64,000 nucleotides of DNA from DATATV01 sp035551355. Lineage in GTDB: Bacteria > Actinomycetota > Actinomycetes > Mycobacteriales > Pseudonocardiaceae. Below, in pieces: positions 33,990 to 42,882 of this stretch (the stretch's first letter is position 1; each line of letters starts with the position of its first letter). A program made the translations under genes and the position numbers. The notes beneath the pieces were generated by a model. The model had not been told where the DNA came from and did no database searches. It saw nothing but the letters and a program-made list of their open reading frames with translations. The stretch spans positions 62,001 through 126,000 of the forward strand of contig DASZNF010000035.1 in the NCBI GenBank assembly GCA_035551355.1. Reading direction: 5' to 3'.

Positions 33990-35587
33990 GCCTGCCCCAG
34001 TTGTTCCCGAAGCTGCTGCCACAGCAGGAAGTACGCCCGGTGCACCACGTGCGCCACCCGGCCCTGCGCCGGGGTGGCCCCGAACGAGGCGAACGAACGC
34101 CACCACCCGGCCCGCTCCAGCGCGTAGGCCGCGTGATCGGCCATGGACCGCCCGGGCAGGCCCAGCTGCTCGGCCACGGTCGCCGTGCTGCCCACCCGCA
34201 ACACCTCCTCGGCCAGATCCTCGGGCATGTCGACCGCGCCCGAGGCGACCAGTGTCAACGCCTCCAGCAGGCGCAGCTGATGCGCCTCCGGCTTGGTCAG
34301 CAGCACCTCGATCGCGTCGTGCACCCGCTGCCGCTCCCCGGCGTCGCCGGAGGCGTGGGCCAGCGCGGTGATCGAGGCCAGCGCGGCCGCCGCCTTGATG
34401 CCGTCGGCCCGGGCCCGGAACACCCCGTCCAGCCGGCCCCGCACCCCGGCCAGCCCGGAGTGCGACAACAGCAACCGGCGCAACGCCCCCGCGGTGAGCT
34501 GCGGGTTCTCCCGCAACGCGGTCACCGCCTTGTCCACCCCGTACAGATCCAGCTTCTCCAGCAGGCGCACCCGGGTGCCGGCCGGCACCGGCGCCTCCCA
34601 GCTGGTGAACAGATCGGCCGAGATGGTCATGGTCTGCCAGTCGGTCTCGTTCACCTCGGCCAGCGCCCGCAGCGCGTCCGCGTCGGCCGAGGTGAACCCG
34701 CCGGTCTCGCACGCCTCGGCCAGCAGCCCGATCACCGGCAGCACATCGGCCACCCGCGGCTTGAGCAGCGCCGCCTGCTTCCCGGCCAGCAGCTCCGCCG
34801 CCCGCCACACGTCCCCGCCGGCCCCGGCCACCGACTCCGGGGCGATGGTGTCCACCTTGTTCAGCACCGCGATCGCGTTCACCGGCCCGGCCTCCCGGCT
34901 GGCCGTGGCCGCGCTGAACGCGGCCAGCGCCTGCTGATCGTCGGCGCGCACCGACTGGGTGACCACGTAGAGCACCGCCTCGGCCCCGGCCACCGCACTG
35001 GTCGACACCGTGTCCAGCTCGTCGGCTCCGCCCGGCTCGGCGTCCCCGTCGCGTGGTTCGAGCACCGGGCCGGAGTCGCCGTGCAGCAACGCCTCGGTGC
35101 GGGCCACCGACACCGCGTCCAGCGAGCCGAGCCCGGGCGTGTCGATCACGGTCAGCTCGCGCAGCACGTCGTTGGTCAGATACGCCTCAAGGTGCGACAC
35201 CCGCTGCGCCGCGTCCGCACCCGACAGGCTCAGATCGGCCGGGATCATGCCGTTGGCGTCGAAGGGCAGCACCTGCCTGCGGCCGTCGGTGAACACCACC
35301 TCCACCCGGTCCACCGTGCCGTAGGAGAACCGGGTCACCAGCCGGGTGCACTCGCCGATGTCGGTGGGCGCCACCCGGCGGCCGATCAGCGCGTTCACCA
35401 GCGTCGACTTGCCCGACTTGATCCGGCCGGCCACCGCGACCTGCAACGGCGCGGACAGCCGCCGCAGCACCTCGCGAAAACCGGCCGCCGTCCCCGGCCC
35501 CACCTGGGGCTGCAAGCGCACACACAGGTTCGCCACCGCGGCCGACAGGGGACCGGCCAGCCGCTGTGCTTCGGGCCCGGTCGTCAC
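33986..35587 (-). CDS. Dynamin-like GTPase (proximal copy)
   Basis: 533 residues from GTG 35587, with GGGAG nine bases upstream. P-loop GRIKSGKST (54-62), a G2 threonine in GECTRLVTRF, G3 DTPGLGS (149-155) and G4 NKVD (243-246) are complete. The rest is helical (ALRRLLLSHSGLAGVRGRLD onward), without a clear membrane helix, so this copy probably associates with membrane through its membrane-anchored partner. It is the first gene of a three-gene operon linked by 4-base overlaps to the GrpE-like gene and the second GTPase. It is divergent from the histidine kinase gene, 70 bases away. Confidence 0.88.
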   Translation of the reverse strand: MTTGPEAQRLAGPLSAAVANLCVRLQPQVGPGTAAGFREVLRRLSAPLQVAVAGRIKSGKSTLVNALIGRRVAPTDIGECTRLVTRFSYGTVDRVEVVFTDGRRQVLPFDANGMIPADLSLSGADAAQRVSHLEAYLTNDVLRELTVIDTPGLGSLDAVSVARTEALLHGDSGPVLEPRDGDAEPGGADELDTVSTSAVAGAEAVLYVVTQSVRADDQQALAAFSAATASREAGPVNAIAVLNKVDTIAPESVAGAGGDVWRAAELLAGKQAALLKPRVADVLPVIGLLAEACETGGFTSADADALRALAEVNETDWQTMTISADLFTSWEAPVPAGTRVRLLEKLDLYGVDKAVTALRENPQLTAGALRRLLLSHSGLAGVRGRLDGVFRARADGIKAAAALASITALAHASGDAGERQRVHDAIEVLLTKPEAHQLRLLEALTLVASGAVDMPEDLAEEVLRVGSTATVAEQLGLPGRSMADHAAYALERAGWWRSFASFGATPAQGRVAHVVHRAYFLLWQQLREQLGQA

Positions 35588-35657
35588 GCGCAAATGCTCC
35601 CACGGGTCGTCCTGCAGGATGACGTGTGTTGACCATCCCGCTGCCTAACCTGGTCGG

Positions 35658-36884
35658 GTGCGGAGGTTGAGCCTGTGGATGCGGCGGCATCCGGTGTTCG
35701 GAGACAGCGTGATCGCCGCCGCGATCGCGGCGTTCGACCTGTCCGCCCTGACGAACTCCTTCACCAGCCACTACCCGCTGGCGTACTGGTCGGTTTTCGT
35801 GCTGATGCTGGTGCCGCTGGTGTTCCGCCGCAAACAACCGCTGCTGGTCGCCTACGTGGTGGCCGCGGGCGGGGTGGTTCAGCTGCTCACCCACGGCAGC
35901 GTCAACGACCACTACGAGATGATCATCCGGCCGGCCGATCTGGCCCTGGCCATCTCGCTGTACACCCTGGTCGTCTACGTCGGCCGCAAACCGGCGCTGC
36001 TCTACGCAGGCATCCTGCTGGTGGGCACCGCGATCTTCCTGATCTGGCGGATCGCCGGCCTGTCCGACGCCGCCGCGCTGGGCATCGGCGCCCTGCTGAT
36101 CTTCGGCTTCAGCTGGGTGCTCGGCGAGTTCGTCGGAGCCCGGCGGGCCTACGACGCCGAGGTGCGCCACCGGCTGCGGCTGATGGAAACCGAACGCGAC
36201 CAGCACACCCGCATCGCGGTGGCGGCCGAACGCGCGCGCATCGCCCGCGAACTGCACGACGTGGTCGCGCACGCGGTCAGCGTCATCGTGGTCCAGTCCG
36301 ACGGCGCCGCCTACGCCATCCGGGCCGACCCCGAACTGGCCCAGTCCGCGGTGCGCACCATCTCCGACACCGGCCGCCAGGCCCTGATCGAACTGCGCAG
36401 CCTGCTGGACGTGCTGCGCGGCGACGGCGACACCCCCGACCAGCGCACCCCGCAACCGGACATCGGCGCCCTGCCCGAACTGGTCCGCACCGTCACCGAT
36501 ACCGGCCTGCCGGTGGAGCTGGACCTGCGCGGCGAACTCACCGGCCTGCCCGCCACCGTCGGCCTCGGCCTCTACCGGATCGTGCAGGAAGCGCTGACCA
36601 ATACCCTCAAACACGCCGGGCCCGGCGCCCGCGCAACGGTACGGGTGGAGCGGGTCGGCGGGCTGGTCGAGGTCGAGGTCCGCGACGACGGCCCCGGCCT
36701 GTCCGGCCGCGGGCGCACCCCGGCCCTGGTGTCCGGCGGCAACGGCCTGATCGGCATGCGCGAACGGGCCAGCGTGCTGGGCGGCACCCTGGACGCCGGG
36801 CCGCTGCATCCCGCCGGCTGGCGGGTGCGCGCCACCTTCCCGGTGCGCCCGGTGCAACCGGCCCCGCTACCGTCACCCACGTGA
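35658..36884 (+). CDS. Sensor histidine kinase (HisKA_3, NarL-partner type)
   Basis: 408 residues from GTG 35658. TAACCT lies six bases upstream and no ribosome site is seen, so a leaderless mRNA is likely. Five or so membrane helices fill residues 15-160 with almost no extracellular loop, so the signal is probably sensed in or at the membrane. The dimerisation/phosphoacceptor helix holds His200 (ARIARELHDVVAHAVSVIV). The ATP-binding domain has NTLKHAG, VRDDGPGL and GGNGLIGMRERASVLGG. The stop overlaps the response regulator start (GTGA), so the pair is translationally coupled. The stimulus is unknown. Confidence 0.93.
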   Translation: MRRLSLWMRRHPVFGDSVIAAAIAAFDLSALTNSFTSHYPLAYWSVFVLMLVPLVFRRKQPLLVAYVVAAGGVVQLLTHGSVNDHYEMIIRPADLALAISLYTLVVYVGRKPALLYAGILLVGTAIFLIWRIAGLSDAAALGIGALLIFGFSWVLGEFVGARRAYDAEVRHRLRLMETERDQHTRIAVAAERARIARELHDVVAHAVSVIVVQSDGAAYAIRADPELAQSAVRTISDTGRQALIELRSLLDVLRGDGDTPDQRTPQPDIGALPELVRTVTDTGLPVELDLRGELTGLPATVGLGLYRIVQEALTNTLKHAGPGARATVRVERVGGLVEVEVRDDGPGLSGRGRTPALVSGGNGLIGMRERASVLGGTLDAGPLHPAGWRVRATFPVRPVQPAPLPSPT

Positions 36885-37537
36885 TCCGCGTGCTGCTGGT
36901 CGACGACCAGGAACTGATGCGCATGGGCTTCCGCATGGTGCTCGCCGCGCAGGAGGACATCGACGTGGTCGGCGAGGCCGGCGACGGGCAGCGCGCCGTC
37001 GAACTGGCCAGAGAGCTCAAACCCGACGTGGTGCTGATGGACGTGCGCATGCCGGTGCTCGACGGCGTGGCCGCGACCAAGCTGATCGCCGAACCCGGCC
37101 TGGCCAAGGTGCTCGTCATGACCACCTTCGACCTGGACGAATACGCGTTGTCGGCACTGCGCAACGGGGCCAGCGGCTTCCTGCTCAAGGACACCCAGCC
37201 GGCCGAACTGGTCTCCTCGCTGCGCGCGGTGGCCAGCGGCGACGCGGTGGTCTCGCCCAGCGTCACCCGCAGGCTGCTGTCCCGCTTCCTCGGCGCGGCC
37301 GGCGGCGAGCTGCGCGACGCCGGCGTGCTGGACGCGCTGACCGAGCGGGAACGCGAGGTGCTGGTGCTGATCGCCAAGGGCCTGTCCAACACCGAGCTCG
37401 CGGGCAAGCTCTACCTGTCCGAGGCCACCGTGAAAACCCACGTCGGGCGCATCCTGGCCAAACTCGGTCTGCGCGACCGGGTGCAGGCCGTGGTGCTGGC
37501 CTACGAAACCGGGCTGGTACGCCCCGGTGAAGCCTGA
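36881..37537 (+). CDS. NarL/LuxR-family response regulator
   Basis: 218 residues from GTG 36881, overlapping the kinase stop by four bases. The receiver domain has the acidic pair DD at 8-9, phospho-acceptor Asp54 (VVLMDVRMP) and the Lys in FLLKDT. The C-terminal LuxR-type helix-turn-helix is complete (LTEREREVLVLIAKGLSN, LYLSEATVKTHVGRILAKLG). A TACCGT box seven bases before the GTG could also give an internal leaderless start. Targets are unknown; the ABC exporter genes 1.1 kb downstream are candidates because such pairs often control neighbouring exporters. Confidence 0.94.
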   Translation: MIRVLLVDDQELMRMGFRMVLAAQEDIDVVGEAGDGQRAVELARELKPDVVLMDVRMPVLDGVAATKLIAEPGLAKVLVMTTFDLDEYALSALRNGASGFLLKDTQPAELVSSLRAVASGDAVVSPSVTRRLLSRFLGAAGGELRDAGVLDALTEREREVLVLIAKGLSNTELAGKLYLSEATVKTHVGRILAKLGLRDRVQAVVLAYETGLVRPGEA

Positions 37538-37583
37538 GCAAATCTCGTTTCCCGGCCCCGGGAAATGAATTAACGTGCAGGTC

Positions 37584-38444
37584 GTGGCTGCATCCGCGCA
37601 CTGGCGTCCCCGGCTGATCGCGCTGGACATCGACGGCACCGTCTGCGTGGAGGACCCGCTGGACGGCACCGAGTCGCACAACACCATCTCCCCGGCGGTG
37701 CGCGCCGCCATCGCCGGGGTGATCGCCGCCGAGGACACCCACCTGGTGCTGTCCACCGGTCGGTCCATGCTCGGCGTGCTGCCCTTCCTGGCCGAGCTGG
37801 GCCTGGCGAAGGGCACCGCGCTGTGCTCCAACGGCGCGGTCTGGCTGGACGCGGCCAACGGCGAAGTCCGCAGGCACACCATGTTCGAGCTGCTGGAAGT
37901 GTGCGAACTGCTGCGCGAAGCGCTGCCCGACGCGGTGTTCACGGTGGAGGAACTCGGCGTGGGCAACCGCGCCACCCAGCTCCCGGCCGAGGTGCTGCAC
38001 GGCAACCTGCGGGTGGTCGACTTCGCCGAACTGGTCGCCACCCCCACCACCCGGATGACCGTGGTGTGGCCCGACCGCACGGCCGAGGAACTCGCGCGGG
38101 CCCTGGCCGGGGTGACGTTGCCCGGGGTACACGTGCATCTTGGCGCGGACGAAGCGTGGCTGTTCGCCGGGCCGGCCGGGGTCAGCAAGGGCTCGGCCCT
38201 TGAGGCGCTACGCGAGGAACTGGGCGTGTCCCCGGCCGACACGCTGGCCGTCGGGGACGGCACCAACGACCTGGAGATGCTGCGCTGGGCCGCGCACGGG
38301 GTAGCCATGGGGCAGGCGCCCGAGGTGGTGCGCGCGGTGGCCGACGAGGTGTGCCCGCCGGTCACCGAGGACGGGCTGGCGACGGTGCTGCACCGGTGGT
38401 TCGCTCCGGTCGGCGAGAACGACCGGTGTCACCCGAACGTCTGA
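37584..38444 (+). CDS. HAD-superfamily (Cof-type) phosphatase
   Basis: 286 residues from GTG 37584, seven bases after a TAACGT box (leaderless); an earlier in-frame GTG at 37575 overlaps that box. It has the HAD nucleophile motif LIALDIDGTVC (Asp17, Asp19 region), motif II LVLSTGRS, a Lys in GPAGVSKGSALEAL and motif IV VGDGTNDLEMLRWA. The cap domain between them is of the Cof/sucrose-phosphatase type. Such enzymes dephosphorylate sugar phosphates or cofactors; the substrate here is not known. It is monocistronic by spacing. Confidence 0.9.
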   Translation: MAASAHWRPRLIALDIDGTVCVEDPLDGTESHNTISPAVRAAIAGVIAAEDTHLVLSTGRSMLGVLPFLAELGLAKGTALCSNGAVWLDAANGEVRRHTMFELLEVCELLREALPDAVFTVEELGVGNRATQLPAEVLHGNLRVVDFAELVATPTTRMTVVWPDRTAEELARALAGVTLPGVHVHLGADEAWLFAGPAGVSKGSALEALREELGVSPADTLAVGDGTNDLEMLRWAAHGVAMGQAPEVVRAVADEVCPPVTEDGLATVLHRWFAPVGENDRCHPNV

Positions 38445-38657
38445 ATCAGGGTTGGCGTCAGGGTTGCCGGGTGACCGCTGCGACCTAGGTATGAGCCGGT
38501 CTCAGACCACGGTCGCGTCCGGTTGGGGACCGGGGAGGGACGCGCGCTCGGCGATCACCGGGCAGGCTTGTGCCCAACACGATGCGGCAACAGCGACGAC
38601 CGGGGCTGCCGGCCCCGCGGACCCGCGACTGGTCAGTGACGGACACGGAGGCATTTC

Positions 38658-39656
<999 letters not shown>

Positions 39657-39660
39657 CGAG

Positions 39661-40416
39661 ATGACCTTGCTCGCGGTAGAACGAATCAAGCTGTTCACCA
39701 CCCGCTCGCCGTGGTGGTGCATGGTGCTGGCGCTGGGCCTGACCGTCGGGTTCGCCCTGCTGGTCAGTGCCAACGCCAACGACAACTTCCCGGCCACGGT
39801 GGAGGCCAGCCAGGAGGGCAGCCAGTTCGGGCTGATCGTGATGATGGTGATGGCCGCGCTGGCGGTGACCACCGAGTACCGGTTCGGCACCATCCGGGCC
39901 AGCTTCCAGGCGGTGCCCAACCGCAGCGCGGTACTGCTGGCCAAGGCCGGGTTGGTGGCGCTGGTGGCCGGCATCGTCGGCGAGGTGACCGCGTTCGCGT
40001 CCTGGGCGCTGGTGCACCTGATGCACCCGGGCGCGCTGACCGCGCTGAACTCGGGCGCGAACTGGCGGCACGTGGCCGGTTCCGGCCTGGTGTACGCCTT
40101 CGCCGCGCTGATCGCGCTGTCGGTGGGGATTCTGGTCCGGCAGACCGCCGGGGCGGTGGCGATCCTGCTGGTGTGGGTGCTGCTGGCGGAGAACCTGATC
40201 TCGCTGGTGCCCAAGGTGGGCGACAAGATCCAGCACTGGCTGCCCTTCACCGAGGCCAACTACTTCCTGACGGCCGGGGCGTCGGCGGCGGAGACACACT
40301 CGGCCGAGGGCGTGACGATGCCGCTGTCGGCGTGGGGATCGCTGGCCTACTTCGCGGGTATCGCGGTGGTGCTGTTCGGTATCGCGGTGGCGACCGCGAA
40401 CCGCCGGGACGCGTAA
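39661..40416 (+). CDS. ABC-2 type transporter permease
   Basis: 251 residues. Six membrane helices can be seen: WCMVLALGLTVGFALLVSA, FGLIVMMVMAALAVTTEY, LAKAGLVALVAGIVGEVTAF, HVAGSGLVYAFAALIALSV, GAVAILLVWVLLAENLISL and SLAYFAGIAVVLFGIAVATA. The EYRFGTIRASFQAVPNR loop is typical of ABC-2 permeases. It partners the ATPase gene four bases upstream. A classical intrinsic terminator follows at 40502-40551, closing the two-gene operon. Confidence 0.93.
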   Translation: MTLLAVERIKLFTTRSPWWCMVLALGLTVGFALLVSANANDNFPATVEASQEGSQFGLIVMMVMAALAVTTEYRFGTIRASFQAVPNRSAVLLAKAGLVALVAGIVGEVTAFASWALVHLMHPGALTALNSGANWRHVAGSGLVYAFAALIALSVGILVRQTAGAVAILLVWVLLAENLISLVPKVGDKIQHWLPFTEANYFLTAGASAAETHSAEGVTMPLSAWGSLAYFAGIAVVLFGIAVATANRRDA

Positions 40417-40501
40417 CCGGGGAAGGCCGGAGGCGTGCGGGGCGCATCCGGCCACACCGGCCGGGGCCGGTGGAGTTCGCCGGAGTTGCGCGGCGGAGAA
40501 A

Positions 40502-40551
40502 GCGCGGGTTCGGGTCATGCTCGGGGGCGACCCGAACCCGCGCGTTTTTTT
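40502..40551 (+). terminator. Intrinsic terminator of the ABC exporter operon
   Basis: GCGCGGGTTCGGGTC (40502-40516) and GACCCGAACCCGCGC (40529-40543) form a perfect 15-bp stem, followed by seven Ts at 40545-40551. This is the only textbook stem plus U-run terminator in the window. Confidence 0.95.
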
Positions 40552-40683
40552 GTTGTCCGGCTGTTGTCCGGCTACGTTCGATCTCGCGTGTTGATCTTTG
40601 GATAGTGCTTGGATTCGCGGCGGGCAAGCGGATTCGTTGCGCGCGTGCGTCGCCGGTGATCAGCCGGTTCGGCTGCGTGACCG

Positions 40684-40722
40684 TGCACGAGAATGTGGTC
40701 GTGCATTAAACGAAACTTCGTT
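40684..40722. promoter_or_regulatory. Two adjacent inverted repeats in an AT-richer spacer
   Basis: TGCACGA (40684-40690) and TCGTGCA (40699-40705) are a perfect dyad with an 8-base spacer. Three bases later AACGAA-AC-TTCGTT (40709-40722) is another. The 330-base spacer 40552-40881 holds no gene, is AT-richer than its surroundings, and precedes the unknown gene at 40882. Operator sites for an unseen regulator are likely. Confidence 0.5.
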
Positions 40723-40881
40723 GGAACGCGCAGTTAACGACTCGGATGATAATCGCGTGAGGTCACCCACAAATACGTGACAGCAAGCACATTATCGCGT
40801 TGAATTCTGGTGAGTGTGAGTCTCGCGCAAGGCCGCGCGAAGGAGTTCTGAGGCCAGTCACCGACCGCGTGGAGGTGAACG

Positions 40882-41622
40882 ATGGCGGTTCTCGACCCTG
40901 ACGCGCCGGCCGACCGGCGCCCGCACAACGTGACCGGAGCAGGCAACCCAGCCGGGCCGCCCCGGTCCGCTCAATCCGTCCCGACCCAGCCGCTCCCGGC
41001 CCAGCCCCGCCCGGATGACCCGGCTGCGGCGCAACCCGTTGCCGCGCAACCGGTTCCAGCCAAGCCGGCGCGCCCGTCCGTGCCGCTGGTGCAGCCCACC
41101 GCGGTCGACCGCTCGATCCGCATCGAGCCGCTGGTGGAACTGGAATGGAAGCGCGCGGTGGAACCCACCGGCCCGATCGGCGCGGCCCGCCGCCCGGCCC
41201 ACACCCGCCGGGCGTGGATCCACCGGGCGCCGGAAAGCCAGGTCGTCAAGCTCTACGACAGCACAAGTGCGGTCGTCGACGAGCTGCCCGCTCCGTGGTG
41301 GCTGCGCGCCCTGTCCGCCGGCCGGCTGCAGAGTCGAGTCGGCGGCTTCGCGGTGGAAGATCAGGTCAGCGACGTGCTCGACGCGCGGCCGGGCTGGATG
41401 TACATGCCCTGGACCGGCCCCGGCGAAGACGGCTACTGGGAATTCGTCCCGCCCGAGCGCGCCACCAACACGATGGTGCCCACCACGATCATGCTCACCG
41501 ACGGCCATCCCGGCTGGCTGGACGTGTACCTCGCGCACGCCGACAACGACGTGTCCGCCCCGGTGGCCATCACCTCCCTGGCCGAACTCCGTGCCCGCCT
41601 GCCCGAACTGGAACGCGCGTAA
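40882..41622 (+). CDS. Protein of unknown function, Pro/Ala-rich N-terminus
   Basis: 246 residues from ATG 40882 behind GGAGG. The first ~75 residues are disordered, rich in Pro/Ala/Gln with near repeats (AAQPVAAQPVPAKPA). The remainder looks folded and Trp-rich: RIEPLVELEWKRAVEP, HTRRAWIHRAPESQVVKLYD, APWWLRALSAGRLQS, GWMYMPWTGPGEDGYWEFV and the closing SLAELRARLPELERA. No signal peptide or membrane helix is seen. I do not recognise a domain. The long, operator-like upstream region and strong hairpin downstream imply a separately regulated, single-gene transcript. Confidence 0.75.
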   Translation: MAVLDPDAPADRRPHNVTGAGNPAGPPRSAQSVPTQPLPAQPRPDDPAAAQPVAAQPVPAKPARPSVPLVQPTAVDRSIRIEPLVELEWKRAVEPTGPIGAARRPAHTRRAWIHRAPESQVVKLYDSTSAVVDELPAPWWLRALSAGRLQSRVGGFAVEDQVSDVLDARPGWMYMPWTGPGEDGYWEFVPPERATNTMVPTTIMLTDGHPGWLDVYLAHADNDVSAPVAITSLAELRARLPELERA

Positions 41623-41690
41623 TGCCGGGTGATCCTGCTTGCCTTGCCTGGATCACCGGAGACAGGTAGGACGAGCAGGATTACCCGGCA
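41623..41690 (+). terminator. Long hairpin directly after the unknown gene
   Basis: Arms 41623-41639 and 41674-41690 are complementary over 17 positions with one G-T pair. Within the 34-base loop CCTG and CAGG can pair further. The stem begins on the base after the stop codon. There is no U run. Confidence 0.65.
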
Positions 41691-41712
41691 CCGGCCCGCC
41701 CGGCCCCGCACA

Positions 41713-41813
41713 GCGCGGACCCGGGCGGCGCGGACCCGGGCGGCAACCGCCGGCGAAGCCACCGCGAAAACCCGGGAGACGGACTCGCCCGGCACCGCCT
41801 CGCCCGGCACCGC
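41713..41813 (+). repeat. Two pairs of tandem 15-bp repeats
   Basis: GCGCGGACCCGGGCG is present twice in tandem (41713-41742) and CTCGCCCGGCACCGC twice in tandem (41784-41813). Both units are multiples of three. The frame running through them in phase with the preceding gene has GC-rich third positions, but there is no supported start. A decayed gene end or a spurious frame are both possible. Confidence 0.6.
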
Positions 41814-41925
41814 GCAATCCCACGGCGCCGAAACAAACCCCTGGGACACACCCCGCCCGCCCGGGGGCACGGCCCTCGGTCAGCCTATCGAGTTGTCTTC
41901 GCCAAGATCGGCGAACGGCGCGGCC

Positions 41926-42092
41926 TGTGGACAACTCGGCGCCGGGTCGGCGGCCGGGCCGTGGGTGACCGGGTGCGGATCGGCGTTTATACACATATTT
42001 AGTCACATCCGTACCACCCGCATCACCTCCACCGGCGGATCCGGGCAAACCATCCACAGTTGTGCACGAATTTATCCCCAGGCTGTGCACAA
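41926..42092. promoter_or_regulatory. Second group of DnaA-box-like sites with an AT-rich patch
   Basis: An exact TGTGGACAA lies at 41926-41934. Near matches are CCATCCACA (42050-42058), TTATCCCCA (42072-42080) and TGTGCACAA (42084-42092). Between them, 41985-42006 is strikingly AT-rich for this genome (GTTTATACACATATTTAG). The surrounding 41691-42426 has no supported gene. A DnaA-binding locus is possible; oriC is unlikely without dnaA/dnaN. Confidence 0.4.
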
Positions 42093-42426
42093 CCCGCGCG
42101 GCGCGAACGCACCGAATCGCCCGTCTCGCAACTCGGATCACCCGGCTTCACCACATCGAGCCAGTGGCCCGCGCCACCCGGATCACTGCCCCGATCACCG
42201 CCGCGCCGCTACCCGAGCGCCCCGCCGCCCCGCCCGGGTCACCGCCGGATTCGCCACCCGCCGAATTCCGAATCATGGTCACGGTTCGGACAACGCGGCC
42301 GCCCCGCCGGTCGAGGGCTAGTGACTCCCCTTTCATGTCGGCTTAACATCGCCCGCGCGTACCGATCACGGCCACAAGCGTCACCCGGCCCTGCGTGCGC
42401 GTCACCGTCGCCGATCGGAGGGTCCG

Positions 42427-42882
42427 ATGTCGTCCGCTTCACCCCCACCCGCCGAAGACACTCCCGGCGCCAACCAGCCCACCCCCGACACAGCGCCCGG
42501 CACTGCGCCCGACACAGCGTCGGGCAGCGCGTCGGAAACCGGGCCGGGAACCGCCGCCGGCACGACCAAAACCAAGGGCGCCAACGGAAACGGCGCCGGT
42601 AACGGCAGGAGCGCCAACGGCATCCGCCCCAACGCCTGGAACCTGCTGCTGCTGATCCCGCTGCTCATGCTGGTCACCCCGTGGTTCAACCACGACGGCC
42701 CGCGCTTCATCGGGATCCCGTTCTTCTACTGGTTCCAGTTCCTGTTCGTGCCGGTCGGCGTGATCTGCGTATGGATCGTGCACGTCATGACCCGCACCGA
42801 GCCGGTCCGCACCGACAAGCCCGACCTGCTCGCGGCCCAGCAACTCGACGCCGGGCAGCTCGACGAGGGAGACGTCCAGTGA
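42427..42882 (+). CDS. DUF3311 small membrane partner of the solute transporter
   Basis: 151 residues from ATG 42427 behind GGAGGG. The first ~65 residues are a Pro/Thr/Gly/Ala-rich tail (PDTAPGTAPDTASGS). Two membrane helices follow: WNLLLLIPLLMLVTPWF and FYWFQFLFVPVGVICVWIVHV, the DUF3311 pattern. The C-terminus is acidic. The stop overlaps the transporter GTG by four bases, which couples the two. DUF3311 proteins accompany sodium/solute symporters such as the MctC/MctP monocarboxylate carriers. The N-terminal tail is longer than usual. Confidence 0.85.
   Translation: MSSASPPPAEDTPGANQPTPDTAPGTAPDTASGSASETGPGTAAGTTKTKGANGNGAGNGRSANGIRPNAWNLLLLIPLLMLVTPWFNHDGPRFIGIPFFYWFQFLFVPVGVICVWIVHVMTRTEPVRTDKPDLLAAQQLDAGQLDEGDVQ

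Noticed and set aside
41629..42321. A 230-codon + strand frame in the gene-free stretch
   Set aside because: It begins inside a hairpin with no ribosome site and runs through the AT-rich patch and DnaA-like boxes with non-protein-like composition; only its first part has coding-like periodicity.
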